56,977 nt of DNA from Chlorobaculum thiosulfatiphilum. Lineage in GTDB: Bacteria; Bacteroidota; Chlorobiia; Chlorobiales; Chlorobiaceae. The position numbers and the translations under genes were made by a program. The stretch lies in contig NZ_VDCH01000015.1 of assembly GCF_006265165.1 (NCBI RefSeq), forward strand, positions 1 through 56,977, written 5' to 3'. Under the pieces are notes generated by a model. It was not told the DNA's origin, made no database searches, and saw only the letters and a list, made by a program, of their open reading frames with translations. Of this stretch, positions 26,756 to 37,748 are shown one piece after another; position 1 is the stretch's first letter; every line of letters begins with the position of its first letter.

Positions 26756-29752
26756 TTAGGTTTGCAGAGGCTCTGTTACTGCAAAATAGGTGTATGTTTC
26801 TGCGGATGATCCGTTAGCGCTATCAGCCACCGTTGTCATAGCGTGGGCGCTGACCCATCGACAGGTTTTTTCGGAGTGCGGTTTGATGCCAAGGACGATC
26901 TCGCCGGAAGGCTTGCCCGATCGAAGAGCAAGTGCCGAAGGAAACTCTTCGGGAGGGAGCGGCGTACCGTCCTGGCGCAGAAGGCTCGTCGGAAGTTCAG
27001 CAATCGTGCGGCCCTGCATCTCCTGCATCGAAATCCCGAAGAGCCGCCGGGCTTCACGATTGGCCATAACGATTCGCTCATCCGCCCCCTGGACGATCAA
27101 CCCCTCCGGAATCGACTCCATAAGGAACGTAAACCGATGGCCGGTCACTTGCAGCTCTTTTTCATATTTTTTCGATGCCGTTATGTCAAAAAAGGTGATC
27201 ACCAGGCCGTCGATCCGGTTTTCCAGCGTCCGGTAGGGCATGATCCTCACGTTGAACCAACTGTCGCCTGCGGCGGAACCGATGTTCTTTTCGGAAAAGA
27301 TGAGGCTGTGCAATACCTCGCGGGCATCGCGGGCAAGCTCCGGATATTCGAGCGTGGTGACGATGTCGGTGATCGGTCGGCCAATATCTCCGGCTTTGAG
27401 CTTGATGATGCTGGTCGTCCGGTTGGTAAACCGCCGGATATTGAGCTTTTCGTCAAGAAACAGCGTTGCAATGTCGGTGCTGTTGAGCAGGTTTTTCATG
27501 TCGTTATTGGTCTGCGACAGATCGCTCACCTTCGACTGCAACTCCTGGTTGACGGTGTGCAGCTCCTCGTTGAGCGACTGCATCTCCTCCTTCGAGCTGG
27601 TCAGCTCCTCGTTGGTGCTTTGCAGCTCCTCGTTGGCCGACTGTATCTCCTCGTTGGTGGATTTAAGTTCCTCCTGCGAACTCTGCATCTCTTCGCGGAT
27701 GGCCATGATTTCATCACGGGCCTCCTTCAGCTCCTGCTCCAGCACGGCGACATCGGCGTTACCTGGCGCCTCCCCTCTCTTTTTGCGGGCAGCCGATGAT
27801 GCCGCAACCGCACAAGACTCCCTGAACACGGTCAGAATCAGGTCGCAAAGCGCTTCCGGCACTTTGAGCTGCTCGACAGTCAGGTCAACGACCTGTTTTT
27901 CTTGATTGCCCTCAATCACCACCCCTTTTTTCGTGACCGGCCCCTCCTGCCTGATGGCCGCGCCGAAGAGCAGATTCAGTTCATAGCCGAGCCCCTCCCT
28001 CGACATGGCGAAAATATTCCAGTTCGCCTTGCCTGCCGCCGGTTCGAGGTATTTGCCCGTCCGGCCGTTGATATAGATGATATCGCCCGACGGATTGGTC
28101 AGGACGGCCGCAGGGGTAAAATTGCGGATAAGGTACTGGTCAGCAAGCAACTGCAGGTTCATACCGTATGTGCTTTTTTTTGTTTCGGTTTCATGAAGGT
28201 TTGCCAACATCAGGGAGGTGTTGGAGAAGGCGGAGGGAAAATCGATACTTTTTGGACTGATGCTATGATGGAGCTGCCGGAAAATCCTGGCACTGAGGTC
28301 GAGTGGCTCAAAAAGATGGCCGTTGATGCCGATGGTTTCGGCTGAACCGAGGAAAAGCAGGCCGCCGGTATTCAAGCTGTAATGAAACAGCGGAATGAGC
28401 TTCTTTTGCAGCTCCGGCTTCAGGTAGATCAGCAGGTTGCGGCAGATGAGAATGTCGAGCTTCGTGAACGGCGGATCCATGATGATGTTGTGGGGAGCGA
28501 ACACGATCAGCTCGCGAATCTCCCGCGACACCCGCCAGCCGCCCGTTTCGCTCTTCTCGAAGAAACGCCGGAGCCGCTGTTCGGAAACATCAGCGGAGAT
28601 ATTCGGCGGATAGACCCCGCTCCGGGCTTTTTCGATGGCATCCTTGTCGAGGTCGGTAGCAAAAATCTGGATATTGAAACTCCCGGCCAGCCTCTTCTCC
28701 TCGATCGCTTCCCTGAAAAGGATCGCCAGCGAATAGACCTCCTCGCCGGTCGAGCAACCCGCCACCCAGACGCGCAGCGTACCGCCGGTGGGGCGCTGAG
28801 CGAAAAGAGCCGGGAACCCTTTCATTTTCAGCGCCTCCCATGCCTTCGGATCGCGGAAAAAGCTGGTGACGCCGATAAGCAGTTCTTTGAAAAGAAGTTG
28901 GGTCTCCTGCTGGTTCTCCTGCATGAAGCGAATGTAGTCGGCAATCCGCTCTATCTGGTGGATGCCCATCCGGCGCTTGATACGGCGATAGAAGGTGTTC
29001 TCCTTGTAGAGGGAAAAATCGTGCCCCGTCCTTGCCCTGAGCAGGATCACCACCTTTTCAAGGGCGGTGAGGTCTTTGTTATCGATTGGAGAGTCGAGCT
29101 TGTGCGTTGCCGGGAGCTGCTTGAGGTACGCCTGGATTCTTGCGGGAAGCTCCTCGGCGGGGGCGACAATATCGGCCAGCCCCGCATCGATGGCGCTTCT
29201 GGGCATTCCGTCGAACTTTGCCGTAGCGGGATCCTGCACAAAGACGATGCCGCCCTTCTCCTTGATGGCGCGCAGGCCGAGTGTGCCGTCGGAACCCATG
29301 CCCGAAAGGATGACACCAACGGCGTGCTGGCGCAGGTCGTCGGCCATGGAGCGCAAAAAGAAGTCGATGGGATGACGCAATCCGCGAGGCTCCACCATGT
29401 CGAGCAGGTGCAGCGTTCCGTGAAGTAGCGACATATCCTTGTTCGGCGGAATGACATAGACATTGCCCGGCTTGATCTTGAGGCGGTCGGTGACTTCGGC
29501 GACGGGAAGCATGGTCACCCGCTGGAGCAGCTCCACCATGATGGCTTTGTGGGTAGGGTCGAGGTGCTGCACAACCACGATGGCCATTCCGCTGGAGGCC
29601 GGGATGTTTTTCAGGAATAGCTCGATGGCTTCAAGTCCGCCGGCGGATGCGCCGATGCCGATGACTGGAAAGATTTTTCCTTTTGGCGGGAGAGCCTCGT
29701 CTTTGCCGCTACGCTTGGCGGGATGAGGAGAGTCCGAAAGTGATTTTTTCAT
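26756..29752 (-). CDS. CheB-CheR-PAS fusion signalling protein
   Basis: A 998-residue cytoplasmic fusion. A CheB-type methylesterase (about 28-215) has catalytic Ser36 (GASAGG), His63 (VQHLDP) and Asp155 (GMGSDG) but no N-terminal receiver. A CheR-type methyltransferase (about 230-490) has VAGCSTGEEVYS for S-adenosylmethionine. A long coiled coil (671-740) of near-perfect seven-residue units such as STNEELQ leads to two PAS domains (about 755-865 and 870-990). The ATG at 29752 is chosen; one at 29800 would add 16 residues, and neither has a strong binding site. GGGAAA-A-TTTCCC lies directly before the start. No CheA, CheW or receptor gene is near, so the methylation target is unknown. It is probably cotranscribed with the kinase downstream. 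Confidence 0.92.
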   Translation of the reverse strand: MKKSLSDSPHPAKRSGKDEALPPKGKIFPVIGIGASAGGLEAIELFLKNIPASSGMAIVVVQHLDPTHKAIMVELLQRVTMLPVAEVTDRLKIKPGNVYVIPPNKDMSLLHGTLHLLDMVEPRGLRHPIDFFLRSMADDLRQHAVGVILSGMGSDGTLGLRAIKEKGGIVFVQDPATAKFDGMPRSAIDAGLADIVAPAEELPARIQAYLKQLPATHKLDSPIDNKDLTALEKVVILLRARTGHDFSLYKENTFYRRIKRRMGIHQIERIADYIRFMQENQQETQLLFKELLIGVTSFFRDPKAWEALKMKGFPALFAQRPTGGTLRVWVAGCSTGEEVYSLAILFREAIEEKRLAGSFNIQIFATDLDKDAIEKARSGVYPPNISADVSEQRLRRFFEKSETGGWRVSREIRELIVFAPHNIIMDPPFTKLDILICRNLLIYLKPELQKKLIPLFHYSLNTGGLLFLGSAETIGINGHLFEPLDLSARIFRQLHHSISPKSIDFPSAFSNTSLMLANLHETETKKSTYGMNLQLLADQYLIRNFTPAAVLTNPSGDIIYINGRTGKYLEPAAGKANWNIFAMSREGLGYELNLLFGAAIRQEGPVTKKGVVIEGNQEKQVVDLTVEQLKVPEALCDLILTVFRESCAVAASSAARKKRGEAPGNADVAVLEQELKEARDEIMAIREEMQSSQEELKSTNEEIQSANEELQSTNEELTSSKEEMQSLNEELHTVNQELQSKVSDLSQTNNDMKNLLNSTDIATLFLDEKLNIRRFTNRTTSIIKLKAGDIGRPITDIVTTLEYPELARDAREVLHSLIFSEKNIGSAAGDSWFNVRIMPYRTLENRIDGLVITFFDITASKKYEKELQVTGHRFTFLMESIPEGLIVQGADERIVMANREARRLFGISMQEMQGRTIAELPTSLLRQDGTPLPPEEFPSALALRSGKPSGEIVLGIKPHSEKTCRWVSAHAMTTVADSANGSSAETYTYFAVTEPLQT

Positions 29753-30195
29753 TGGGAAATTTTCCCGAGTTATAACTGTGCCGCCGCACGTCCCAGCCAT
29801 CGAATTATTGCTACGGCCACTAAATTCGTCAATCGCTGGTTAAGAGAGAGTTCTGCGTGATGTCATTCCGAGCGGAGCGAAGAATCCAGAACTCTTTATT
29901 TTGTAATAAGATGGATTCTTCATTTCGCTTCGCTTCATTCAGAATGACAGACTGTTTTTCGAGCTTTCATTGCGATCTACTATGGCCGGGATAATAATAT
30001 ATCAGTTACATATCTGTTAATTCGTAAAATATACGCAACTTCATCAGCAAAGCCTTGCTTGCCACGAATGCCGGGTTGACATGGCATTTGAGTAGTAATC
30101 GACAGGCCTCCGCTTTTCAGAAGCTCAAAGACGCTTCCGGATTAAGGGCCGCACACAGGAGCGCCCCTGCAAGTCACGCATCGCCGCCGTTTTCC
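29753..30195. other. Intergenic region with a palindromic repeat element
   Basis: About 440 bases between the 3' end of rel and the start of the CheB-CheR gene. It contains the palindromic element at 29862-29948 and AT-rich sequence around 29990-30040 that could hold the promoter of the CheB-CheR gene. I see no gene. Confidence 0.55.
29862..29948. repeat. MITE-like palindromic element (GTCATTC...GAATGAC)
   Basis: The left arm (29862-29888, GTCATTCCGAGCGGAGCG then AAGAATCCA) and the inverted right arm (29912-29948) share GTCATTC, GAAGCG-type and AAGAATCCA blocks. This motif is familiar as a dispersed intergenic repeat in many bacteria, including green sulfur bacteria. It has no coding capacity and can fold into a long imperfect hairpin. 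Confidence 0.7.
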
Positions 30196-32394
30196 TCAGC
30201 TCGACAAACGCTCCACCGTGAACACGCCCTGCACTTTCCTCAGTTTGTCCATCAGCGTGTTGAGTTTGTCGGTGTTGCGGACGAAGATCATCAGGTTGCA
30301 GGTGAAGATGCCATCTTTGGCGTTCAGGGCGATGGTGCGGATGTTGGTGTCGAACCGGGAGATGACGCCGGTGATCTGGTTGGTCATGCCGATCTTGTCT
30401 TCGCCGACGATGCGAATGCCAGCGAGGAACTCCGTATCGAGCTTGCGGTTCCAGGCAACCGAGACGATCCGCTCGCTTTTTACGCTATTCTCGTTGGTGA
30501 CGTTGACGCAGTTTTTGCGATGAATCTTGACCGTGCCCTCGGTGGCGACGAAGCCGATGATGTCGTCGCCCGGCACCGGATTACAGCATTTAGCGTAAGA
30601 GTAGGAGATATTGCTCAGGCCGGCGATGGTCACCTCGTCCTTCTGGTGGCTGAGGCGCTCCTGCGCCTCGCGGGCGATTTCGGCGAAATCCTTGTATGGA
30701 GTCTTGGCCTGGGCCGGAATTTCCTGCGCTTCACCGCTCCTGCCGTGCGGCTTGGTGATGCTCTCCATCACCTCTTCGCTGCTGATCTGCTGGTTGGCGA
30801 GCGCGCTGAAAAGGTCGGCGGGCGTCTTGATGCCATGCTTGCGGATCGCGTGAATGGCGTCGTTCTCGGTCAGAAGTTTTTTGGTTCCGGAGATCATCTT
30901 CTCCCAGATACCGCGTCCTTTCTCGATCTCCTGACGGCGCTCCTCGTTGATGGCCGCCCTGATCTTGAGCTTCGCGCGATGCGTCACCACGATCTTCAGC
31001 CAGTCCGCCTTCGGCTTCTGGCTCTTTGACGTAATCACCTCGACGCGGTCGCCCGACCGCATCTCGGCGTTCAGCCGCACGATCTTGCCGTTGACCTTCG
31101 CGCCGATGCAGCCGTTGCCAATCTCGGAGTGGATGGCGTAGGCAAAGTCGATCGGCGTGGCGCCGGCGGGCAGAATCTTCATGTCGCCCTTTGGCGTGAA
31201 GACGTAAATCTCGTCGTGGTAAAGGTTTAGCTTGAAACCCTCCATGAAAGCCGTGGCAGAGTCGGCGTCCTTGATCAGCTCGCGCGCCCACTTGAGGAAG
31301 GAATCGACCGCCGCGTCGTCCTTGGTGATCTTCTCCTTGTAGCGCCAGTGCGCCGCGACGCCGAGTTCGGCGAATTCGTGCATCCGGCGCGTCCGGATCT
31401 GCAATTCGATGACGTAACCTTTCGGCCCGATGATCGCCGAATGGAGCGACTGGTAGCCGTTATGCTTCGGAATCGAGATGTAATCCTTGAAGTGTTGCGG
31501 TATCGGGGGAAACTGCTGCGTAATGTAGCCGTAAACTGCAAAGCAGTCCGAAAGCTTGTCTGTATCGATGATAACGCGAATGCCGTAAAGATCGTGGATG
31601 TCATCGAACTCCTTGTTCTTCATCCGCATCTTGTTGTAAATCGAAAAAAGATGCTTGGCGCGGCCCTGCAACTCGACGGTGAATCCCTGCTTTTCGAGAT
31701 CATCCTTGATCGGCGCGATCATCTTGTTGAGGTAGGCGACGCGCTCGTTCCTGCTGAGGCGCACCTTCTTGAGCAAAAAGGCGTACATCTCCGGATCGAT
31801 ATACTTGAGGGCGAGGTTCTCCAGATCGACCTTCATTTTACCGAGGCCGAACCGGTGGGCGAGCGGCGCGTAGATGTCGCGCGTTTCGAGCGCCATGCGC
31901 AGCCGACGATGCTCCGGCAAGGAGTCGAGAGTGCGCATGTTGTGCAGGCGGTCGCAGAATTTGATCAGGATGACGCGAATATCCTTGACCATCGAGAGCA
32001 GCATCTTGCGGAACCCTTCGGCCTCGGTGGTTTCGCGGTTGACCATGATTTCGGAAATCTTGGTCAGCCCTTCCACGATGTCGGCCACCTCCGCGCCGAG
32101 TTCGGCGGCGATGTCTTCGTAGGTGTAACCGCTGTCCTCGATGACGTCATGCAGCAACGCCGCCGCGACCGATACGCCGTCGAGTGGCAGCTCGGTGACG
32201 AGCAGTTTTGCCACCTCCACCGGATGGTAGAAGAACGGCTCGCCAGAGGCGCGTTTCTCCCCCTCGTGAGCGCGATAGCACATGAAAAACGCACGCTGGA
32301 TGAGCGATTCGTCGTAGTTCTTGAGATTGGCCCGGCAGAGCCGCAGTATTTCGTGCAGTTTGGAGTAATGTTCCTGTTCTATCTGGGCCAGCAT
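30196..32394 (-). CDS. Bifunctional (p)ppGpp synthetase/hydrolase
   Basis: A 732-residue Rel/SpoT protein of full length. The HD hydrolase domain comes first (HD pair at about 82-83 in LLHDVIEDSGYTYED). The synthetase domain follows (GIRVIIDT, and YISIPKHNGYQSLHS for GTP and ATP), then a TGS domain with PAGATPIDFAYAIHSEIG, a CCNPVPGDD zinc-type segment and a C-terminal ACT domain (about 660-732). The intact HD motif indicates that both synthesis and breakdown of the stringent-response alarmone are possible, and it is the only such gene in the window. It lies 89 bases after uvrB on the same strand. Whether to name it rel or spoT is a matter of convention. Confidence 0.95.
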   Translation of the reverse strand: MLAQIEQEHYSKLHEILRLCRANLKNYDESLIQRAFFMCYRAHEGEKRASGEPFFYHPVEVAKLLVTELPLDGVSVAAALLHDVIEDSGYTYEDIAAELGAEVADIVEGLTKISEIMVNRETTEAEGFRKMLLSMVKDIRVILIKFCDRLHNMRTLDSLPEHRRLRMALETRDIYAPLAHRFGLGKMKVDLENLALKYIDPEMYAFLLKKVRLSRNERVAYLNKMIAPIKDDLEKQGFTVELQGRAKHLFSIYNKMRMKNKEFDDIHDLYGIRVIIDTDKLSDCFAVYGYITQQFPPIPQHFKDYISIPKHNGYQSLHSAIIGPKGYVIELQIRTRRMHEFAELGVAAHWRYKEKITKDDAAVDSFLKWARELIKDADSATAFMEGFKLNLYHDEIYVFTPKGDMKILPAGATPIDFAYAIHSEIGNGCIGAKVNGKIVRLNAEMRSGDRVEVITSKSQKPKADWLKIVVTHRAKLKIRAAINEERRQEIEKGRGIWEKMISGTKKLLTENDAIHAIRKHGIKTPADLFSALANQQISSEEVMESITKPHGRSGEAQEIPAQAKTPYKDFAEIAREAQERLSHQKDEVTIAGLSNISYSYAKCCNPVPGDDIIGFVATEGTVKIHRKNCVNVTNENSVKSERIVSVAWNRKLDTEFLAGIRIVGEDKIGMTNQITGVISRFDTNIRTIALNAKDGIFTCNLMIFVRNTDKLNTLMDKLRKVQGVFTVERLSS

Positions 32395-32483
32395 GGAGGT
32401 ACGCTTCTCCGGAGTTGGAAATTGTTATCGTCTGATCTTCTAAACTATTATGATATGAAAACGGCGCTTCAGGTCAATACTTT

Positions 32484-34541
32484 TTACTCCGCCATTCGCC
32501 CGATTCGCTCCTGAAGCATCAGAATTTCGTCACGCAAATAGGCGGCTTTTTCGTAATCGGTCTCGGCGGCGGCCCGCTGCATTTCAACGTTCATCTCGGC
32601 GACCATCAGCACCACGTCGCTGCGGCTCATACTGTCGAGTACGCCGCGCAGTTCGAGTTCAGGGCGCTTCTGCAAACCGAGGCGCTTGCGGCGGTAGCGC
32701 TCCTCGGCGTCGGCGACGCTGGTGGTGTTGAGCACCTGATCGACCGACTTGATGATGGAGCGCGGCTCGATGCCATGCGTTTCGTTGTACTCCTGCTGGA
32801 TGCGGCGACGACGGTCGGTTTCGTCGAGCACCTCGCGCATCGAATCGGTGATCTTGTCGGCGTAAAAAAGCACCAGCCCCTCGACGTTGCGCGCCGCGCG
32901 TCCGGCGATCTGCATGAGCGATTTGGCGTCGCGCAGGAACCCCTCCTTGTCGGCGTCGAGAATCGCCACCAGCGCCACCTCCGGCAGGTCGAGGCCCTCG
33001 CGCAGGAGGTTGACCCCCACCAGCACATCGATGTCGCCCGTGCGAAGTTCGCGCAGAATCTGCATCCGTTCGAGGCTCTTGATTTCGGAGTGCAGGTACT
33101 GCGAGCGCAGGCCGAGCTTGCGGAAGTAGGCGTGCAGGTCTTCGGACATGCGCTTGGTGAGCGTCAGCACCAGCGACTTTTGCCCCTTGGCGATGCGCTC
33201 CCTGACCCGCGCCAGCAGATGGTCGATCTGGCCACCGACCGGGTGCACCTCGATTTGCGGATCAAGCAGGCCGGTGGGCCGGATGAGCTGCTCGACCACC
33301 ACGCCGCCGGAGCGCATCAGCTCGTGGGCGGAGGGCGTTGCCGAAACGCAGATCACCTGCGGCACCAGCTCCTCGAACTCCTCGAAACGCAGCGGGCGGT
33401 TGTCGAGCGCCGAGGGGAGCCGGAAGCCGTGCTCGACGAGCACCGTCTTGCGCGAGCGGTCGCCGCCGAACATGCCGCGAATCTGCGGCAGGGTGACATG
33501 CGACTCGTCCGCCACCACGAGGAAATCGTCGGGAAAGTAGTCGAGCAGGCACCACGGGCGCTCGCCCGGCTTGCGTCCGGCGATGTGGCGGGCGTAGTTC
33601 TCGATGCCGGAGCAGTAACCCAGCTCCTTCATCATTTCGAGATCGTAGCGAGTACGCTCTTCGAGCCGCTGCGCCTCCACGAGTTTGTCTTCGGCGCGAA
33701 GGGTGTTCAGCCGCCCCGCCAGCTCGTTCTCGATGGCAAGCATCGCCACCTCAAGCTTTTCTCTGTCGGCCACGAACTGCCGCGCCGGATAGACGAAGGC
33801 GTACTCATCGCTCCCGATGATTTCGCCGCTTTTCGGATCGAAGGTCTGGATGGAGTCGATCTCGCTGCCGAAAAATTCGATGCGCAGCGCCAGCTCCTCG
33901 TGGCCCGGCGCCAGGTCGATCACGTCGCCGCGCACCCGGAACCGCCCCGGCGAGAGATCGACGTCGTCGCGGAAGTAGTGCAACGACACCAGCTTTTGCA
34001 GGAACTCGTCGCGCTCCAGCTCCATGCCCTGCCGCAACTCGACGATCTGCGACATCCAGTCTTCCGGCGAACCGAGGCCGTAGATGCAGCTCACCGAGCT
34101 GACCACGATCACGTCGTTCCGCCCGCTGAGCAACGCGCTGGTCGCCCGCAGCCGGAGCCGCTCGATCTCGTCGTTGATCTTCATATCCTTGGCGATGTAT
34201 TTGTCCATCGACGGGATATACGCCTCGGGCTGGTAAAAATCGTAGTAACTGATGAAGTATTCAACCGCGTTGTGCGGAAAGAACTGCTTCAGCTCGCCGT
34301 AAAGCTGGGCGGCGAGGGTCTTGTTGTGACTCAACACCAGCGTGGGGCGATTGATCTGTGCAATGACGTTCGAGACCGTGAAGGTCTTGCCGGAACCGGT
34401 GACGCCGAGCAGCGTCTGCCAGCGGTCACCCCGCAACACCCCCTCGGTCAGCGCTTTGATCGCCCCAGGCTGGTCGCCCGTAGGGCTGTATGGGCTTGCA
34501 AGCCCGAACTCTCCAACTCTCTTTCCTTCTCCAAAAATCAT
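32484..34541 (-). CDS. uvrB: Excinuclease ABC subunit B
   Basis: A 685-residue UvrB, the damage-verifying helicase-like subunit of nucleotide excision repair. Walker A GVTGSGKT is near residue 45, the beta-hairpin region follows ([12 protein letters not shown]), and motif VI appears as QIAGRAARN. The C-terminal UVR domain (about 640-680, [16 protein letters not shown]) contacts UvrC. The start at 34541 gives a slightly extended but normal N-terminus ([12 protein letters not shown]). It is divergent from the M16 peptidase gene; the intergenic region has a 10-bp palindrome that might be an operator. Confidence 0.97.
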   Translation of the reverse strand: MIFGEGKRVGEFGLASPYSPTGDQPGAIKALTEGVLRGDRWQTLLGVTGSGKTFTVSNVIAQINRPTLVLSHNKTLAAQLYGELKQFFPHNAVEYFISYYDFYQPEAYIPSMDKYIAKDMKINDEIERLRLRATSALLSGRNDVIVVSSVSCIYGLGSPEDWMSQIVELRQGMELERDEFLQKLVSLHYFRDDVDLSPGRFRVRGDVIDLAPGHEELALRIEFFGSEIDSIQTFDPKSGEIIGSDEYAFVYPARQFVADREKLEVAMLAIENELAGRLNTLRAEDKLVEAQRLEERTRYDLEMMKELGYCSGIENYARHIAGRKPGERPWCLLDYFPDDFLVVADESHVTLPQIRGMFGGDRSRKTVLVEHGFRLPSALDNRPLRFEEFEELVPQVICVSATPSAHELMRSGGVVVEQLIRPTGLLDPQIEVHPVGGQIDHLLARVRERIAKGQKSLVLTLTKRMSEDLHAYFRKLGLRSQYLHSEIKSLERMQILRELRTGDIDVLVGVNLLREGLDLPEVALVAILDADKEGFLRDAKSLMQIAGRAARNVEGLVLFYADKITDSMREVLDETDRRRRIQQEYNETHGIEPRSIIKSVDQVLNTTSVADAEERYRRKRLGLQKRPELELRGVLDSMSRSDVVLMVAEMNVEMQRAAAETDYEKAAYLRDEILMLQERIGRMAE

Positions 34542-34589
34542 AGATGCGAAACCTCCAGCAATGCTCGATACCGTTGATAATAGCCATTA

Positions 34590-34621
34590 CAAGAACTAAT
34601 TACGCCTGCTGTTAGTTCTTG
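34590..34621. promoter_or_regulatory. Perfect 10-bp inverted repeat upstream of uvrB
   Basis: CAAGAACTAA (34590-34599) and TTAGTTCTTG (34612-34621) with a 12-base spacer, 49 bases before the uvrB start on the minus strand. It includes GAAC/GTTC half-sites like those of some SOS boxes but with wider spacing than known LexA sites. It could be an operator or a transcribed hairpin. Confidence 0.5.
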
Positions 34622-34649
34622 AGGCCAATCCGCCATGAGTATGACGCGC

Positions 34650-34671
34650 CCGGCGCGCCCGCCGGTTTTTT
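34650..34671 (+). terminator. Orphan intrinsic terminator
   Basis: CCGGCG (34650-34655) pairs with CGCCGG (34660-34665) around a 4-base loop and is followed by TTTTTT, the best terminator form on the + strand. No plus-strand gene lies before it; upstream is the start of uvrB on the opposite strand. A 12-codon frame (ATG 34635, MSMTRPARPPVF) ends in the T-tract. Confidence 0.7.
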
Positions 34672-34777
34672 AACGTCACTTTGCCGGAATTTTCGTAATG
34701 TAGGGTTTTGTTTGAACCGGAACGAGCGGCTGGAACCATGATCGGGCTGATTCTTTCTATGACCACCATGAAGAACT

Positions 34778-37732
34778 ATGTCCAACGGCTCATTACTGAA
34801 ATCAACGGGCAGAGTGCTCGCCATCGGGCTTGCGCTGCTCCATCTCATCTCCTGTACATCCATTATGACTGAAAACAATACGAACCTGAAAGAAAATTAT
34901 TCATACACCACCGTCCCCGGCGACTCGCTTCGCGCGCGGATTTACACGCTGAAAAACGGCCTCACCGTGTTTATGAGTCCCTACCACGACGAGCCGCGAA
35001 TCTACACCTCCATCGCCGTGCGGGCGGGCAGCAAGAACGACCCCGCCGAAACCACCGGCCTGGCGCACTACCTCGAGCACATGCTCTTCAAGGGCACCGA
35101 CTCCATCGGCTCGCTCGACTATGCGAAGGAGCACACCGAACTCGAAAAGATCATCGAGCTGTACGAAAAGTACCGCGCCACGAGCGATCCCGAACACCGC
35201 GCGGCGATCTACCGCGACATCGACAGCATCTCGAACGTCGCGGCGCAGTTCACCGTGCCGAACGAGTACGACAAGCTGCTCAACACTATCGGCGCGAAGG
35301 GCACCAACGCCTACACCTGGGTGGAGCAGACGGTCTATATCAACGACATTCCCTCCAACGAACTCGACCGCTGGCTCACCATCGAGGCGGAGCGCTTCCG
35401 CAATCCGGTGATGCGTCTGTTCCACACGGAGCTGGAAACCGTGTATGAAGAGAAAAACATGACGATGGACAGCGACAGCCGCAAGCTGTGGGAGGAGCTG
35501 TTCGAGGGACTGTTCACGAAGCACACCTATGGCACCCAGACCACCATCGGCACTGCCGAGCACCTGAAAAAGCCGTCGATCAAGAATGTCATCGACTACT
35601 ACCGGTCGTGGTACGTGCCGAACAACATGGCGATCTGCATCGCGGGCGACTTCGATCCCGACGAAACGATCCGCCTGATCGACCAGAAGTTCTCGAAGCT
35701 CGAACCGAAAGCGGTGCCGGAGTTTCATCCGCCGGTCGAACCCGAGATCACCGCGCCGGTCGTCAAGACCGTCACCGGCCCGGAGGCCGAAGAGCTGGTG
35801 CTCGGCTTCCGCTTCGGCGGCGCGGATTCGCGCGACGCCGACATGCTGTCGCTCATCGACAAGATTCTCTTCAACCAGACCGCCGGCCTGATCGACCTGA
35901 ACCTCAACCAGCAGCAGAAGGTGCTCGAAGGCGGCTCGATGCTGGTGCTGATGAAGGATTACTCGGCGCACATCCTCAGCGCCAAGCCGCGCGAAGGCCA
36001 GAGCCTCGACGAGGTGAAGGCGCTCTTGCTCGAACAGCTCGACCTGGTCAAAAAGGGCGAGTTCCCCGACTGGCTCGTGACGGCGGTCATCAACGACCTC
36101 AAGCTCGAAGAGCTGAAGGCGTGCGAGTCGAACCGGGGCCGCTCCGAGGCGTTCGTTGACACCTTCGTCTGGGGCATGGCCTGGGAGCGACAGGTCAACC
36201 GCTTCGAGCGCCTCGAAAAGATCACGAAGGCGGAGATCGTCGAGTTCGCGAAACAACACTACGGCAAGAACTACGTCGCCGTCTATAAAAAGCACGGCCA
36301 GCGCAAGAGCGAGGCGAAAATCCAGAAGCCGCAGATTACGCCGATCAAGGTCAACCGCGACCGCTCGTCGGCGTTCGCCGAAAAGCTGCTCGCCCAGAAA
36401 AGCGGCGAAGTGCAGCCCGTGTTCGTCGATTTCAGGAAGGACATCGGTTACTACGACCTCACCCCGAAGATCAGCCTCAACTACGCGCAGAACAGGGAGA
36501 ACGAGCTGTACAGCCTCTACCTGATGTTCGACGCCGGCTCGAACCAGAACCGCAAGATCGACACGGCGCTCGACTACCTCTCGTACCTCGGCACCTCGCG
36601 CCTTTCGCCCGCTGAGTTCAGCCAGGAGCTGTACCGCCTCGGCGCGGAGTTCACGGTGCTGACTTCGGATGACTACGTTTACCTGAAGCTCTCCGGCCTC
36701 AAGGAGAACTTCCCGCAGGCGATCGCGCTGCTCGACGAGCTGTTGCGCGACGCGCAGCCAGACGCTCCGGCGCTTGAAAAGCTCAAGGAGGGCATCGGCA
36801 AGGAGCGCGACGACGAGAAGCTCTCGAAGCGTAAAATCCTCTTCGAGGCGATGGTCAACTACGGCAAGTACGGGCCGAACTCGCCATTCACCAACGTCTT
36901 GAGTGACGAGGAGATCGACCGCCTCACCCCCGAAGAGCTGCTCGGCGAGATCAAAAAGTTCATGAACTACCGTCACCGCGTACTCTACTACGGCCCGGAC
37001 TCGCCCGAAACGCTGATGACGGAGCTGCGCTCCATGCGCCACTTCGGCCAGGCGTTCCTGCCGGTGCCCGTGACAGACCCCTTCGTGGAGCTCGAGACTG
37101 CGAAAAACCACGTCTATGTGGTCGATTACGACATGACCCAGGCCGAAATCATCATGCTGTCGCGGGGCGAGGGGTACGACGCCACGCAGGTGCCGCTGGT
37201 CACGCTCTTCAACGAATACTACGGCGGCGGCATGTCATCGGTGGTGTTCCAGGAGATGCGCGAGGCCAAGGCGCTCGCCTACTCGGTCTTTTCGGTTTAC
37301 CGCCTGCCGAAGGAGAAGGATCGCCACAGCTACCTCTTCAGCTACATCGGCACCCAGTCGGACAAGCTGCCCGAAGCGCTCGAAGGGTTCGGCGAGCTGA
37401 TGCGAAAGCTGCCCGAATCGCCGGAGCTGTTCGCCTCGGCCAAGGCGGGCATCGACCAGAAAATCCGCACGGAGCACCTCACCAAGGGCGACGTGCTCTT
37501 CGCCCACGAAGAGGCGCGGCGCCTCGGCCTCGACCACGACATCCGGCAGGATGTCTTCCGCGAAGTGCCCGGCATGGAGTTCAGCGACATCGAGCAGTTC
37601 CACGAAACCCGCTTCCGCGACAAGCCGCAGATCATGCTGGTGCTCGGCAAAAAGGAGCAGCTCGATCTCGACACGCTCCGCAAGTACGGCGACATCAGCT
37701 TCCTGACGCTCAGGGAGATTTTCGGCTACTGA
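34778..37732 (+). CDS. M16 (insulinase/pitrilysin) family metallopeptidase lipoprotein
   Basis: A 984-residue zinc peptidase of pitrilysin-like double length. A lipoprotein signal ends in LISC with Cys26 as lipid anchor. The inverted zinc motif HxxEH is HYLEH at residues 97-101, with the third ligand likely in ETVYEEKNM further on. The second half (from about 540) repeats the fold but lacks HxxEH, the usual inactive partner domain; [20 protein letters not shown] fits the substrate-binding region. It should act in the periplasm, anchored to a membrane, degrading peptides. lptF/G follows after 16 bases and may be in one transcript. The orphan terminator and hairpin at 34590-34671 lie in its upstream region. 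Confidence 0.9.
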   Translation: MSNGSLLKSTGRVLAIGLALLHLISCTSIMTENNTNLKENYSYTTVPGDSLRARIYTLKNGLTVFMSPYHDEPRIYTSIAVRAGSKNDPAETTGLAHYLEHMLFKGTDSIGSLDYAKEHTELEKIIELYEKYRATSDPEHRAAIYRDIDSISNVAAQFTVPNEYDKLLNTIGAKGTNAYTWVEQTVYINDIPSNELDRWLTIEAERFRNPVMRLFHTELETVYEEKNMTMDSDSRKLWEELFEGLFTKHTYGTQTTIGTAEHLKKPSIKNVIDYYRSWYVPNNMAICIAGDFDPDETIRLIDQKFSKLEPKAVPEFHPPVEPEITAPVVKTVTGPEAEELVLGFRFGGADSRDADMLSLIDKILFNQTAGLIDLNLNQQQKVLEGGSMLVLMKDYSAHILSAKPREGQSLDEVKALLLEQLDLVKKGEFPDWLVTAVINDLKLEELKACESNRGRSEAFVDTFVWGMAWERQVNRFERLEKITKAEIVEFAKQHYGKNYVAVYKKHGQRKSEAKIQKPQITPIKVNRDRSSAFAEKLLAQKSGEVQPVFVDFRKDIGYYDLTPKISLNYAQNRENELYSLYLMFDAGSNQNRKIDTALDYLSYLGTSRLSPAEFSQELYRLGAEFTVLTSDDYVYLKLSGLKENFPQAIALLDELLRDAQPDAPALEKLKEGIGKERDDEKLSKRKILFEAMVNYGKYGPNSPFTNVLSDEEIDRLTPEELLGEIKKFMNYRHRVLYYGPDSPETLMTELRSMRHFGQAFLPVPVTDPFVELETAKNHVYVVDYDMTQAEIIMLSRGEGYDATQVPLVTLFNEYYGGGMSSVVFQEMREAKALAYSVFSVYRLPKEKDRHSYLFSYIGTQSDKLPEALEGFGELMRKLPESPELFASAKAGIDQKIRTEHLTKGDVLFAHEEARRLGLDHDIRQDVFREVPGMEFSDIEQFHETRFRDKPQIMLVLGKKEQLDLDTLRKYGDISFLTLREIFGY

Positions 37733-37748
37733 GAGGGAGTTCGGCCAC

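Noticed and set aside
34901-37111. 736-codon open frame antisense to the M16 peptidase gene
   Set aside because: No motif, biased composition, and complete overlap with a well-supported gene.
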